Assembly (NCBI GenBank): GCA_964598535.1
Contig: CAZRCI010000007.1
Coordinates: 1-64,000, forward strand
Direction: 5' to 3'
DNA from: JALHMI01 sp964598535
Lineage (GTDB): Bacteria > Planctomycetota > Planctomycetia > Pirellulales > PALSA-1355
Length of the DNA: 64,000 nucleotides
In this document: positions 42,530-51,635 of the stretch, piece by piece
Numbering within the stretch: position 1 is the first letter of the stretch
Layout: each line of letters begins with the position of its first letter
The notes under the pieces: generated by a model
The model's database searches: none
What the model was told of the DNA's origin: nothing
Seen by the model: only the letters and a program-made list of their open reading frames with translations
Program-made: the position numbers and the translations under genes

Positions 42530-44164
42530 ATGCTTCACTTCGGCAAGCGGCGACGAACGATTCTTTTTGCAAGCCTGGCTATCCTTTCGTCGTTGGCCAG
42601 CGGTGCAAGCCGTGCCGACGAACCGGCCCCCGCGCAGGCTGAAGCGTCCTCGGCGTCGAGCCTGTTGCAAGAGGCAATGGACGCCAAGCTGGGCGCCGAA
42701 AGCCTTTCGGACCTGAACAAGGCCATCAAGCTCAGCCAAGACGCGATCGAAGCGGGGTTGCCGGAAGAGGAAGTTAAATTTGCCGAGGAGTTGCTGGCCA
42801 GCTCCTTAAGCCAGCGGGCCGAACTGGCTTGTCACGAGCTATTCGAGGCGCCCGTCACCCCGCCTCGCGGTCAGGCGCTGTTGCGAATGGCGCTTTCCGA
42901 CCTGGAGAAGTCCGTCAAGCTGAACGCCGAGCAGCCGCAAGCCCAATATCTGCTGGGTCGCCTCTATGCCCAATTGGCCGAGCCGGTGAAAGCCCGAGAA
43001 GCACTTAACGCGACGATTCGCCTTTCGGACGACGATCCCCTCACCAAGGGCAGGGCGCTCGTGATTCGCGCGGGGCTGCAAAAGGATCCGGCCGCGCGGC
43101 AGGCCGACTTTGACGAGGCCGTGAAGCTGTCGCCGCATGAACCGGCAACGCTGCGTTTCCGCGGGATGCACTTTCTGACCGAAAACAAGCTCGAACAAGC
43201 CATCGCCGACTTCAATGCCGCGCTGGCGATCGAGCCGGATGACGCCGAGACGTATGAAGCGCGGGGCCTTGCCGAAGCCGCTTCGGACAAATTGGACGAG
43301 GCGTTGGCAAGCTTCAGCAAGGCAATCGAGCTGGAACCAAAGTCGCCGGGCGCGCTGACGCAACGAGCGAGAATTCGCGCGATGAAAGGCGACCTGAAAG
43401 ACGCGCTCGTCGATGTGGAAGCGGCCATGAAGCTACGGCCCGGAGCCCCCACGCTGCTGCTGCACGCCAACCTGCTGGCGGCCAGCGGCAAATTCGAGCA
43501 AGCCCTGGGCGAATTGAACGTGTTGCGGCAAGTGATGCCCGATAGCCCCGAGGTGTTGCTACAAATCGCCATCGTGTACCAAGCGTCGAAGCAAATAGAC
43601 AAAGCGATCGAGGCCTACTCGCACCTGCTGGTGGTCGATCCGCAGAATGTTTCGGCGTTTCGCGGCCGGGCGGATGCCCACCTGGGCGCAGGCCGGCAGG
43701 CCGAGGCGATCGCCGACTACGAAGCAGCGCTCAAGTTCGATACGAACAACAGCGGCGTGCTGAACAATCTGGCCTGGGTGCTGGCCACCTCGCCTCAAGA
43801 TGAACTGCGCGACGGCAAGCGATCGGTCGAACTGGCCGAGCAGGCTTGCAAAGTAACCGACTACAAGCAGGCCCATATTCTGAGTACGCTGGCGGCGGGG
43901 TATGCCGAGACGGGCGATTTCGACACCGCGATCAAGTGGTCGCAGCAGGCGGTGGATATCGGCCCCGAGGGAATGAAAGACCAGCTCGCCAAGGAGCTCG
44001 ACAGTTACCGGCAGAAAAAGCCCTGGCGCGAAGCCGCGCCTCCGGAAGCCGACGAGCAGTCCTCGCCTGACCCCCAACCGCCGGTCGACAGCACCGCGCA
44101 ACCGAAACCGTCCGTGCCGGCGCCGGCCCAAGCCGAGAATACTCGCGCCAAGCGGATCGAGTAG
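42530..44164 (+). CDS. Secreted TPR-repeat protein
   Basis: A 544-residue exported protein (signal TILFASLAILSSLASGASRA) with a long run of tetratricopeptide repeats from about 60 to 480. Examples are PQAQYLLGRLYAQLAEPVKA, EPATLRFRGMHFLTENKLEQA, AETYEARGLAEAASDKLDEA and SPGALTQRARIRAMKGDLKDA. The C-terminal 45 residues are Pro/Ala-rich and disordered-looking. It probably organises protein complexes outside the cytoplasm. AAGGAG with a five-base spacer to the ATG supports a strong start. A hairpin lies 70 bp downstream between it and the convergent PEP-CTERM gene. Confidence 0.92.
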   Translation: MLHFGKRRRTILFASLAILSSLASGASRADEPAPAQAEASSASSLLQEAMDAKLGAESLSDLNKAIKLSQDAIEAGLPEEEVKFAEELLASSLSQRAELACHELFEAPVTPPRGQALLRMALSDLEKSVKLNAEQPQAQYLLGRLYAQLAEPVKAREALNATIRLSDDDPLTKGRALVIRAGLQKDPAARQADFDEAVKLSPHEPATLRFRGMHFLTENKLEQAIADFNAALAIEPDDAETYEARGLAEAASDKLDEALASFSKAIELEPKSPGALTQRARIRAMKGDLKDALVDVEAAMKLRPGAPTLLLHANLLAASGKFEQALGELNVLRQVMPDSPEVLLQIAIVYQASKQIDKAIEAYSHLLVVDPQNVSAFRGRADAHLGAGRQAEAIADYEAALKFDTNNSGVLNNLAWVLATSPQDELRDGKRSVELAEQACKVTDYKQAHILSTLAAGYAETGDFDTAIKWSQQAVDIGPEGMKDQLAKELDSYRQKKPWREAAPPEADEQSSPDPQPPVDSTAQPKPSVPAPAQAENTRAKRIE

Positions 44165-44234
44165 CTGACTCGAACGCACGTGCCGCGGCGACGCACGGCA
44201 TCGCGCGTCCTGGTCAGATTTTTCAGAACCTTGG

Positions 44235-44269
44235 CCAGACGCTCCAACCGAACTGGCTCGAGCGTCTGG
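44235..44269. terminator. Hairpin between convergent genes
   Basis: CCAGACGCTC and GAGCGTCTGG form a perfect 10-bp stem with a 15-base loop between the TPR gene (plus) and the PEP-CTERM gene (minus). Only a short T-run (ATTTCC) follows on the plus strand. Confidence 0.5.
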
Positions 44270-44295
44270 ATTTCCGCCGGTTGCGAAGCGCGTAA

Positions 44296-44961
44296 TTAAC
44301 CGCGCCGGCGGCGGATGACGAACAAGGCCGCGCAGGCCGCGAGCAGCATGCCGAACGTGCCCGGTTCGGGAACGACGGTGACACCGAGCGTGCCAACCTT
44401 GACGCCGACGTCGCCTTCGGCCCCGCCGATGAAGGCCACGAGATCGAGCACCGAACCAGGCCGGAAGAATGACGGCACGGCGATTTCTCCCTGCACGACG
44501 CTTTCGCTCAGCACCGCGTCGAAGAAATCGAAGAACTCCTGCGAATCGAAACTGGTGGTCAACGCGCCGACCAATTGAGCTTCGGAGAACGCGAAGCGAT
44601 CGCTGATGGTCTCATCGACGCCGGAGCCCGAGGCGTAGGCCACGATCAGGCTGCTGTCGATGACCGCGTCGAACTCGTCGAGCGTCTCGATGATGCCGAA
44701 GTAGGCGAAGTTCAGGTAGTCGTTCAACGAGGGCTCGGGAAACAGCTCGTCATAGCTCCAGGAAGCTCCGCCAGACTCAATGCCATCGAGCTGGCCGCCA
44801 GACGTTAGCGAGGTCGTCCGCGTTTGCAGAAACGCCGATTGGCCAGCGAGGCGATATCTGCCGGTCGAGGGATAGTCGAGCTGGACGTCCAAAATGACCG
44901 TATCGGCGTTGGCGACCGCGGCGATCAACGAGAGACTTACGACGAGCAGAAACTTGCGCAT
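44296..44961 (-). CDS. PEP-CTERM sorted secreted protein
   Basis: A 221-residue secreted protein. N-terminal signal KFLLVVSLSLIAAVANA, then a mature part of no recognised family that is Asp/Glu/Ser-rich with mixed beta character. It closes with a PEP-CTERM sorting signal: VVPEPGTFG, a hydrophobic helix (MLLAACAALFVI) and RRRRG. Exosortase-dependent sorting to the cell surface is expected. The acidic character may suit surface or matrix binding; specific function unknown. It is a single-gene unit, with the terminator hairpin of the small membrane protein gene upstream of it. Confidence 0.88.
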   Translation of the reverse strand: MRKFLLVVSLSLIAAVANADTVILDVQLDYPSTGRYRLAGQSAFLQTRTTSLTSGGQLDGIESGGASWSYDELFPEPSLNDYLNFAYFGIIETLDEFDAVIDSSLIVAYASGSGVDETISDRFAFSEAQLVGALTTSFDSQEFFDFFDAVLSESVVQGEIAVPSFFRPGSVLDLVAFIGGAEGDVGVKVGTLGVTVVPEPGTFGMLLAACAALFVIRRRRG

Positions 44962-45045
44962 TGACTGGATTCTCCGAGGTGCGTCCGGCTTGGGAAATAG
45001 CCAAACCGCTTGGGTTGTAAGCGGCCCGAGCCAATCTGCGCATGC

Positions 45046-45106
45046 AAAAACGCGCGAAACCTCATTCCATTTGCTTGCTGGAATGTCTTGAGGTTTTGCG
45101 CGTTTT
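45046..45106 (-). terminator. Long palindromic terminator downstream of the membrane protein gene
   Basis: On the minus strand AACGCGCAAAACCTCA and CATTCCA pair with TGGAATG and TGAGGTTTCGCGCGTT, with a four-base bulge, and the stem ends in TTTTT. Few mismatches interrupt over 20 bp of stem. It follows the 45261-45665 gene by about 155 bases and precedes the PEP-CTERM gene. Confidence 0.7.
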
Positions 45107-45260
45107 CAGGCGATTAGCGTTACTCGGGCGAAGACGATCTTCAACGGGGGCATTTTGTATATCGGAGGTATTAAAAATATTCCTCCCCCGCCCGTCAAGC
45201 AGAAAACGAAACGCCCTCCCGGACAATGCTGGCGAAATTTCGCGGCATATCCGCGAGCTG

Positions 45261-45665
45261 TTAGAGCGCCCGCTCGTTGGCAATGCGGTACACGCGGCGC
45301 AAAATCGCCCAGAAGAAGGGCAGGTAAACGATGTCGCTAAACACCAGGATCACGAAGAACAGCGGCGGCATCTTGCCCAGCAACACATAGCCGGTCCCGA
45401 GAATCGAGCCGAACAGTTTGCTCAGGAATCCCAACAGCAACAGGTCGCGATTTCGTAGCGGCTGCAGCGCGACTCGCAGATAGCCGACGCCAAACAGCGC
45501 GACCAGGATGCCTACCAATTGCACGTACATGATCAAGCTCGGCTTCGGCAAGTCGAAGAACTTGAACATCTCGTGGTAGAAGATGGTAAGGTTGACGCCG
45601 ACCAGCAGGTTGTAGCAGCCGGCGAACAACAACAAGTTGCGCATCCAGGGCCTGAGCGGATCCAT
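45261..45665 (-). CDS. Small four-helix membrane protein
   Basis: A 134-residue membrane protein with four predicted helices (LLLFAGCYNLLVGVNLTIFY; LIMYVQLVGILVALFGVGYL; LLLLGFLSKLFGSILGTGYVLLG; PLFFVILVFSDIVYLPFFWAILRR). The basic C-terminus should face the cytoplasm. I do not recognise a family. AAAGGAG with a five-base spacer is an excellent ribosome site. It follows the sulfite reductase gene by 45 bp in the same direction, so the two are probably cotranscribed; a role in sulfite or sulfate handling is only a guess from position. Confidence 0.82.
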   Translation of the reverse strand: MDPLRPWMRNLLLFAGCYNLLVGVNLTIFYHEMFKFFDLPKPSLIMYVQLVGILVALFGVGYLRVALQPLRNRDLLLLGFLSKLFGSILGTGYVLLGKMPPLFFVILVFSDIVYLPFFWAILRRVYRIANERAL

Positions 45666-45710
45666 GAGAACTCCTTTTCTCGATCCAGCGAGCGTGGCGT
45701 GTTCGACGCG

Positions 45711-47477
45711 CTATGCCGGTTGCGTTTCAGCCGGCTGGGTTTCGACGGGCTCGTGCTGCGCGACGTAGGCATCGGTCCAAGTCACGAGGTCTTCGCGCCC
45801 CTTGCGGTGGCAAAAGTCGCCAAGCGTTTCGCCTTCGAGCCGGTCTTGTTTGAAATAAACCAATAGCGGCACGAGCGTAGCAACGACTTCCTCGGCAGGG
45901 ACCATGTCGCGGTAGTTGAAGTTCAACCGATCGCCAAGCAGGCGGCCACCGGCGAAGATCGTGTACTTGCCCACGGCTTTCCCCACGAGGCCAATGTCGC
46001 AGTTGTACGGCCGGGCACAGCCATTCGGACAACCGGTCATACGGAGCGTGAAGGTTTCGTTCGAGAGTCCGAGCTTGGCCAGTTCGACCTCGAGCCGGTC
46101 GATCATTCCCGGTAGTACCCGTTCGCTCTCGGTAATCGCCAGTCCGCACGTGGGCCAAGCGACACAAGCCATCGACCAGCGACGGACGTTGGAAATTTCT
46201 TCGCTGAGCTTGATGCCATGCTCGCGCAGGATCGACTCGAGCATCGGGCGATCCGCCGGGTCGATGTTCGTGAACAGAATGCTCTGATGGGCCGTGAGCC
46301 GGATGCCGGGCTTGAGCGTGGCGCAGATCTTGCGGAGCGCCGTTTTCAGGCGGAAATCTTCGACGTCGTGGATGCGGCCGTTCTCGACGTTCAATCCATA
46401 GAAGAGCTTGCCGTCGCCCTGCTCGTGCCAGCCGATGTGGTCGTCGAAGCCATGCACGTCCTCGGGGTGCGGGTCGGGCAGCGGCTGGCCGTAATACTCC
46501 TCGACCTTGGCCTTGAACTTGGGAATTCCCCAGTTGTGGATCAGGTACTTGAGCCGGGCGACCTTACGATCGGAACGATTGCCGAAATCGCGCTGCACCT
46601 TGACCACGGCCGTCGCGACGTCGATCACTTGTTCGGGCGTAACGAAGGCCATCCGTTTTGCGACCGCGGGAAATGTCTTTTCGGCGCTGGGGGTTACGCC
46701 CATGCTGCCGCCCACCAGCACGTTGTAGCCGATGATCTTGCCGTTTTCGACGATGCCCATCAGCGCCAGATCGTTGGCATACAAGTCGATGCAGTTATCG
46801 CCGGCCAAGGCGATCGCCGTCTTGAACTTGCGCGGGAGATACGTGGGACCATAGATGGGCTCGACCTCGGCGTCGTCGCTGCCGCCGCCGACCAGCGTCT
46901 CTTCACCGCTGTCGGGATCGGTGATCCAGATTTCGTGGTACGCGCGGGTGCGCGGGGCCAGATGCGCGACAATCGTATCGGCCAGCCGCTGCATCTCGTC
47001 ATGTATCGCATCGTGCAGCGGCGCGGGGCAGCACATTACGTTGCGTTCGACGTCGCCGCAAGCCGCGAGCGTGGAAAGTTGGATTTCGTTGATCCGGTGA
47101 ATCGTTTTCCACAAATTTTGCTTCACCACGCCGTGGAGTTGGAGGCCTTGCCGGCTCGTGATGCGCAGCGTCGTGTTGCCCACCTCATCGCACAGATCCA
47201 ACTCGGCAAGCAATTGCTCGCTGGTGAGCTTGCCGCCAGGAATCCGCGTGCGAACCATGAACGAATAGTGCCTCGCGCTCTTCGCACCGTCTTTGCGGCC
47301 CATGGCCCGGGCATCGCGGTCGTCCTGCTGGTAGGTGCCGTGATGCTTCAGCAGTTGGATGCTGCCTTTGCCGAAAAAATCGTTTCCGTCTTGCAACTCC
47401 TGCTTGATCTCGCCGCGAAGGTAGTTGCTTTGGATTTTGAAGACTTCGACCGGACTTGGTTTCTGTTCGTCGGACAT
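45711..47477 (-). CDS. cysI: Sulfite reductase hemoprotein (siroheme, 4Fe-4S)
   Basis: A 588-residue nitrite/sulfite reductase. The tandem ferredoxin-like and 4Fe-4S siroheme halves are visible: SARHYSFMVRTRIPGGKLT with TLRITSRQGLQLHGVVKQNL, then NVLVGGSMGV and the cluster ligands Cys438 and Cys444 (ACVAWPTC) and Cys483 and Cys487 (TGCPNGCARPY). The last motif matches CysI/ferredoxin-sulfite reductases. It reduces sulfite to sulfide for cysteine synthesis. No CysJ flavoprotein is adjacent, so electrons probably come from ferredoxin; cysI is used in the broad sense. The C-terminus ends in a duplicated ETQPA. It begins 325 bp from the divergent folD gene and has a palindrome in its promoter region. 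Confidence 0.92.
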   Translation of the reverse strand: MSDEQKPSPVEVFKIQSNYLRGEIKQELQDGNDFFGKGSIQLLKHHGTYQQDDRDARAMGRKDGAKSARHYSFMVRTRIPGGKLTSEQLLAELDLCDEVGNTTLRITSRQGLQLHGVVKQNLWKTIHRINEIQLSTLAACGDVERNVMCCPAPLHDAIHDEMQRLADTIVAHLAPRTRAYHEIWITDPDSGEETLVGGGSDDAEVEPIYGPTYLPRKFKTAIALAGDNCIDLYANDLALMGIVENGKIIGYNVLVGGSMGVTPSAEKTFPAVAKRMAFVTPEQVIDVATAVVKVQRDFGNRSDRKVARLKYLIHNWGIPKFKAKVEEYYGQPLPDPHPEDVHGFDDHIGWHEQGDGKLFYGLNVENGRIHDVEDFRLKTALRKICATLKPGIRLTAHQSILFTNIDPADRPMLESILREHGIKLSEEISNVRRWSMACVAWPTCGLAITESERVLPGMIDRLEVELAKLGLSNETFTLRMTGCPNGCARPYNCDIGLVGKAVGKYTIFAGGRLLGDRLNFNYRDMVPAEEVVATLVPLLVYFKQDRLEGETLGDFCHRKGREDLVTWTDAYVAQHEPVETQPAETQPA

Positions 47478-47802
47478 GGGCCTGAAGCGGTGGGGTAGGA
47501 GGATTCCTCGACAGGGGTTTGCGAGGACGGGCTGGGCAGGTGAGGCCAGCTACGCAATTGTCATAAAGATAAGCACCATTGTAATATTTATTCGCGAGTC
47601 GCGTCAAAGAGTCAACCAGATAATAGCCGTCTGACAACTTCCGCACCACGCCGTTTCTGGTGGTTCGAGGCCGAGGCTGAATTTAAATTGGTCGGTTCGG
47701 GGATTGGTGTGCCGGTGAAAGTATGGCTAGAATGCGGCACTTTCCAGCCCTTGACGAGCGAGCGCCAATTCGCCAAAGCGCCTATTAGGACGAGACTTAA
47801 CC
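47478..47802. promoter_or_regulatory. Divergent promoter region, sulfite reductase / folD
   Basis: This AT-rich stretch holds a perfect palindrome CGCGA-G-TCGCG (47593-47603), plausible as an operator. On the minus strand TTGACG followed 15 bases later by TATTAC (around 47608-47582) overlaps it and could be the sulfite reductase promoter; the spacing is short. The ATG-led frame MVLIFMTIA in this leader has no Cys codons, so a polycysteine leader is absent here. Confidence 0.4.
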
Positions 47803-48675
47803 GTGGCAGCACAACTCTTGGATGGCAAACTGCTGGCACGAACGATCCGCCAGGAACTGCGTGACGAGATCGCCGAGTTCATTGAGAACAATGGCGAAGT
47901 ACCCACGCTGGCGGCCGTACTGGTGGGCGACGACCCGGCGAGTGAAGTGTATGTTCGCAACAAGGTTAAAGCCTGCGACGAGGTCGGGATCCAAAGCCGT
48001 TTGTTCCGCCTGCCGGCCGACGCCTCGCAAGACGACCTGTTGGCCCTGATCGCGAAGCTCAATCGGTCCAAGGACGAACCGACGCACGGCATTCTGGTGC
48101 AACTGCCGCTGCCGCCGCAGATCGATGAATCGCGAATTCTGCACGCCATCAGCCCGCTCAAGGACGTGGATGGCTTTCACCCGGAAAACGTGGGCCGTCT
48201 TGTGCAGGGAGTGCCCCGATACATTCCGTGCACGCCCTATGGCATCCAGCAATTGCTGCTTCGCAACGGCATCGCAACGGCGGGACGGCATGTGGTCGTC
48301 GTAGGCCGTAGCGAGACCGTGGGGAAGCCTATGGCCTTGCTGCTGATGCAGCGTGGGGCGGGCGCCGATGCCACGGTTACGGTCTGTCACAGTAAAACCC
48401 GCGATTTGGCGAGCATTACGCGGCAGGCAGATATTTTGATCGTGGCAATTGGCCAGCCGCGATTCGTCACGGCCGAGATGGTTAAGCCGGGGGCCGTCGT
48501 GGTCGACGTGGGCATTCACCGAACCGCGTCCGGTCTGGTAGGGGATGTGGATTTCCCGGCGGTAAGCCAGATCGCCAGCCGAATTACGCCCGTCCCCGGC
48601 GGCGTCGGCCCGCTGACGGTTGCCATGCTGCTGGTCAACACCCTCACGGCGGCCCGCCATCAGGCCTTGGGATAA
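47803..48675 (+). CDS. folD: Methylenetetrahydrofolate dehydrogenase / cyclohydrolase
   Basis: A 290-residue bifunctional enzyme interconverting 5,10-methylene- and 10-formyltetrahydrofolate, NADP dependent. Diagnostic segments are VGDDPASEVYVRNKVKACDEVGI (with the catalytic Lys in the Y-x3-K motif), GILVQLPLP, SPLKDVDGFH, VVVGRSETVGKP and the C-terminal TPVPGGVGPLTVAMLL. Starts with GTG. Full family length; no oddities. It is divergent from the sulfite reductase gene and followed by a 250-bp gap before a surface-protein gene. Confidence 0.96.
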   Translation: MAAQLLDGKLLARTIRQELRDEIAEFIENNGEVPTLAAVLVGDDPASEVYVRNKVKACDEVGIQSRLFRLPADASQDDLLALIAKLNRSKDEPTHGILVQLPLPPQIDESRILHAISPLKDVDGFHPENVGRLVQGVPRYIPCTPYGIQQLLLRNGIATAGRHVVVVGRSETVGKPMALLLMQRGAGADATVTVCHSKTRDLASITRQADILIVAIGQPRFVTAEMVKPGAVVVDVGIHRTASGLVGDVDFPAVSQIASRITPVPGGVGPLTVAMLLVNTLTAARHQALG

Positions 48676-48926
48676 AGGGCGGGGCGAGCACCAGCCTCTT
48701 GCTGTGCGCGGGCGAACGGCTTCCGATTTGGAAGCCCTGCTTTTTGGTCGATTTTCGGTAGACACGTTCTCACCCGAGGGCTATTCTGGCCGCAGTCCAA
48801 CGCGGAGAGCATTCGCTCCATTCCCCCCACCGCGACGGATTCTCCTCTCCCTGTTGTAGCGCAGATCTTTTGTCCGCGGCCCGGTTTGCCGACGCGGATC
48901 CGTTTGAAAATACAGGAAGGACGGTT

Positions 48927-50792
48927 ATGCCAGACACACCAGGTAGTTGGCCGGCACGCGCGCGAGTCTCAACGCGCGTCGCGCGTCGTCGGCAACTGGG
49001 GGCTTGTCTCGAACCATTGGAAACGCGATGGATGATGGCGGCCGATGACGCCACGGGCCTGCTCGCCGAGGCGCTGAGCGAGCCCGTCGCAGTGCCGGCC
49101 ATCCTGCTCCCGAACGGGACGGCGAATACGACGGCCGAAAGCCTGCTGGCCGCGGGCGGTCCCGGTGATCCGACGCTCCCGGGGTTCAACAATGTCGCCC
49201 GTAGCGGCGACAACGGCACCGTGGTCTATCTGGGCGCGGGCTGGGTGCTCACGGCCAACCACGTGGCGCTGACATCCACGATCACCTTTGCCGGCGAATC
49301 GTATGTGGTCGACACGTCCTCGGTCACCCGATTGACGAACGCCGACGGCACCAACACCGACTTGAAGATGTTCAAGGTGGTGGGCAATCCGCCGGTGCCG
49401 GAATTGTTTACGTCGTACATCGCATCGGCGCCGGCCAGCGGCCACGTCTATATGGTCGGCAATGGCTATGCGACCGTCAGTGAAAAGCACTGGTCGGTCA
49501 ATAGATCGTTGACCCCCTGGGTTTGGACCGAAATCAGCAAACCGGCGAATTACACCTCGGGAAACTATGGCGGCGTCACGACCACCGGGCCGCGAGTCGT
49601 TCGCTGGGGCGAGAACACGGTCCATGACACCGACATGTACATGCCGATCGGCGGCGTCAACGTGGCCGGCTTTACCACGCGTTTCGACCACGAGCTGTAC
49701 ACCAACCAACATGGATTGACGTACGAAGCGCAAGCCTCCTCGGGCGATTCCGGCGGCGCGGTGTTCTCGTTGCAAAACGGCAAATGGGTCCTCTCGGGAA
49801 TCATGCTCGCCGTCAGTGGCACGCTCAGCGGGCAACCCAGCAATACGGCGATCTATGGCGGCGTCACGTTCATTGCCGACATCTCGGCCTATCGCACGCA
49901 GATTCTCTCCATTGCCGGCGTGGTGCACCGACAACTGGTTTACAACCAATCCGCTTTCGACAACAACACGCCCGGTGTGGGAACGAACGAGGACGCGGCA
50001 ATCGCACCAGACAAGTCCGCGTATCGAGCGGGCACGGGCCTCTCCACGTTTAACAACGTCTCCAGTTACTCGCACGGAATCAATTCCATCGCGATCGACA
50101 TCGCCAGCGTGCATGGCGATGTCACGGCCCAGGACTTCGACTTCAGGATCGGCCAGAACAGCGCGCTCAATACCTGGTCCGAGGCACCGAGCCCAACGCT
50201 CGTCACGGTTCGTTCCGGAGCGGGCATTGGCGGAAGCGATCGAGTGCATATCCTCTGGCCCAATGACACCATCCTCAACACCTGGCTGGAAGTCACCGTC
50301 AAAGGAAACGATGCCCTGGGCGGGTTCAACACGAATACCGGGCTCGCCAAAAGCGACGTGTTCTACTTCGGACACCGGACCGGCGATGCAGGTGGGAACT
50401 CCGCGAATGCGGCGGTCACCGGCCTCTACGACGAACTAGGAGCAAGAAACCATACGGCCATCTTCCAGCCGATCACCAACCCGTATGACTTCGACAAGAA
50501 CATGATGGTCGGTCTCAGCGACCAAATGATCGCGCGAATGAATATTGGGATTCTATTGATGGTGGACCTGCCGGCCACGGCAGCCGCGGCCTCGCTGGCC
50601 GAGGAGGATGAAGACGTCAACGGCCTGATCGAGCTGCCGCCATCCGAAGAACCGCTACCGGCGATCCGAAGCATGCTCGCCGCGCGGGCCCAGGCGTTTG
50701 CCGCGTATGCGGTTCAACCGGAGCCATTGCTCACCGATCTCTTTACCAGCAACTCGTGGTTTCATAGCTTCTGGCGTCGAACGATCCGATAA
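48927..50792 (+). CDS. Secreted trypsin-like protein with LEPLETR-type N-terminus
   Basis: A 621-residue surface protein. Instead of a classical signal peptide it has a basic region followed by LGACLEPLETRWMMA, the LEPR-type motif found at the start of large planctomycete surface proteins. Residues about 95-330 are a trypsin-like domain: LTANHVAL (His), NTDLKMFKVV (Asp) and ASSGDSGGAVF (Ser), so the triad looks intact. The remainder is beta-rich with no catalytic motif (SYSHGINSIAIDIASVHGD; GNDALGGFNTNTG; YDFDKNMMVGLSDQMIARMN), which resembles a dockerin-like or cadherin-like end. GGAAGG seven bases before ATG 48927 fixes the start. Likely an extracellular protease or protease-derived adhesin. 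Confidence 0.85.
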   Translation: MPDTPGSWPARARVSTRVARRRQLGACLEPLETRWMMAADDATGLLAEALSEPVAVPAILLPNGTANTTAESLLAAGGPGDPTLPGFNNVARSGDNGTVVYLGAGWVLTANHVALTSTITFAGESYVVDTSSVTRLTNADGTNTDLKMFKVVGNPPVPELFTSYIASAPASGHVYMVGNGYATVSEKHWSVNRSLTPWVWTEISKPANYTSGNYGGVTTTGPRVVRWGENTVHDTDMYMPIGGVNVAGFTTRFDHELYTNQHGLTYEAQASSGDSGGAVFSLQNGKWVLSGIMLAVSGTLSGQPSNTAIYGGVTFIADISAYRTQILSIAGVVHRQLVYNQSAFDNNTPGVGTNEDAAIAPDKSAYRAGTGLSTFNNVSSYSHGINSIAIDIASVHGDVTAQDFDFRIGQNSALNTWSEAPSPTLVTVRSGAGIGGSDRVHILWPNDTILNTWLEVTVKGNDALGGFNTNTGLAKSDVFYFGHRTGDAGGNSANAAVTGLYDELGARNHTAIFQPITNPYDFDKNMMVGLSDQMIARMNIGILLMVDLPATAAAASLAEEDEDVNGLIELPPSEEPLPAIRSMLAARAQAFAAYAVQPEPLLTDLFTSNSWFHSFWRRTIR

Positions 50793-50825
50793 GCCTCCCC
50801 GACCCGCGGCAAGACGTTCGCCCCC

Positions 50826-51635
50826 TCAGGCTGACGCTTCGCGTTGCCGCAACGATTCGTAAAACAAGACGGCGGCCGCGGCCGAGACGTTCAAGCTATC
50901 GACCGCCCCCAGCATCGGAAGCCGGATCGCGGTGACATCGTCGCTGTGCCATGCGGGCGAAAGTCCCGCGGCTTCGCTACCGAGCACGAGAGCGCAATTG
51001 CGGGCAATCGCCGCCGCGGTGTAATCCACCCGGGCATCCACCCGAGCCGCATAGATCGCGAGGTTGCGGTCGCGCAGCCATTCGAGCGTGGCCGCGCTGG
51101 TCGCGGTGCAAACCGGCACTTGGAATACTGCTCCGAGGCTGGCGCGAATGCAGTTGGGGTTGAACAGATCGGTCGCCGGCTCGGCGACAATGAGGGCAGC
51201 CACTCCGGCCGCGTCGGCGCTGCGCAGCACGGCGCCCACGTTGCCGGGCTTTTCAACGCCCTCGATGACGGCGATCGGTCCTTCGCCACGCGGCTTGAGC
51301 GTGGCCAGCGCCGCTTGGGGAGTCTCGGCGATCAACACCACGCCATCCGCGCGTTCGCCGAAGGCCAGCTTGGCGAAGACCTCGGGCGTGACGTGCCACA
51401 GCTCGCAATGCGCGGCGGTAAGCGTCTTTGCCGCGGCCTGACTAGCGGCGGTGCGGCAGAACGCATCGCAAACAAAGGCTTCGAGTGGGCGCACCCCAGC
51501 GGCGAGCGCCTGTTGGATTTCGCGCGCGCCGTTGACAAGCATGCGCGCCTGTTTGGCGCGATGCCGCCCCGTGCGAAGGCGCACCGCCTCTTTAACCCGC
51601 GGATTCGACAAGCTGGTGATGATTCGCGCGTTCAT
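50826..51635 (-). CDS. SpoU/TrmH family RNA 2-prime-O-methyltransferase
   Basis: A 269-residue RNA methyltransferase with an N-terminal substrate-binding domain (SLSNPRVKEAVRLRTGRHRAKQ) and a C-terminal SPOUT knot. Motif 1 is EGVEKPGNVGAVLRSADAAGV, motif 2 LVLGSEAAGLS and motif 3 IRLPMLGAVDSLNVSAAAAVL. It methylates ribose in rRNA or tRNA; the site is not predictable. ATG 51635 is used because its TGA-overlapping junction (ATGA) with the upstream methyltransferase gene shows translational coupling, and the longer frame is unsupported. Confidence 0.93.
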   Translation of the reverse strand: MNARIITSLSNPRVKEAVRLRTGRHRAKQARMLVNGAREIQQALAAGVRPLEAFVCDAFCRTAASQAAAKTLTAAHCELWHVTPEVFAKLAFGERADGVVLIAETPQAALATLKPRGEGPIAVIEGVEKPGNVGAVLRSADAAGVAALIVAEPATDLFNPNCIRASLGAVFQVPVCTATSAATLEWLRDRNLAIYAARVDARVDYTAAAIARNCALVLGSEAAGLSPAWHSDDVTAIRLPMLGAVDSLNVSAAAAVLFYESLRQREASA

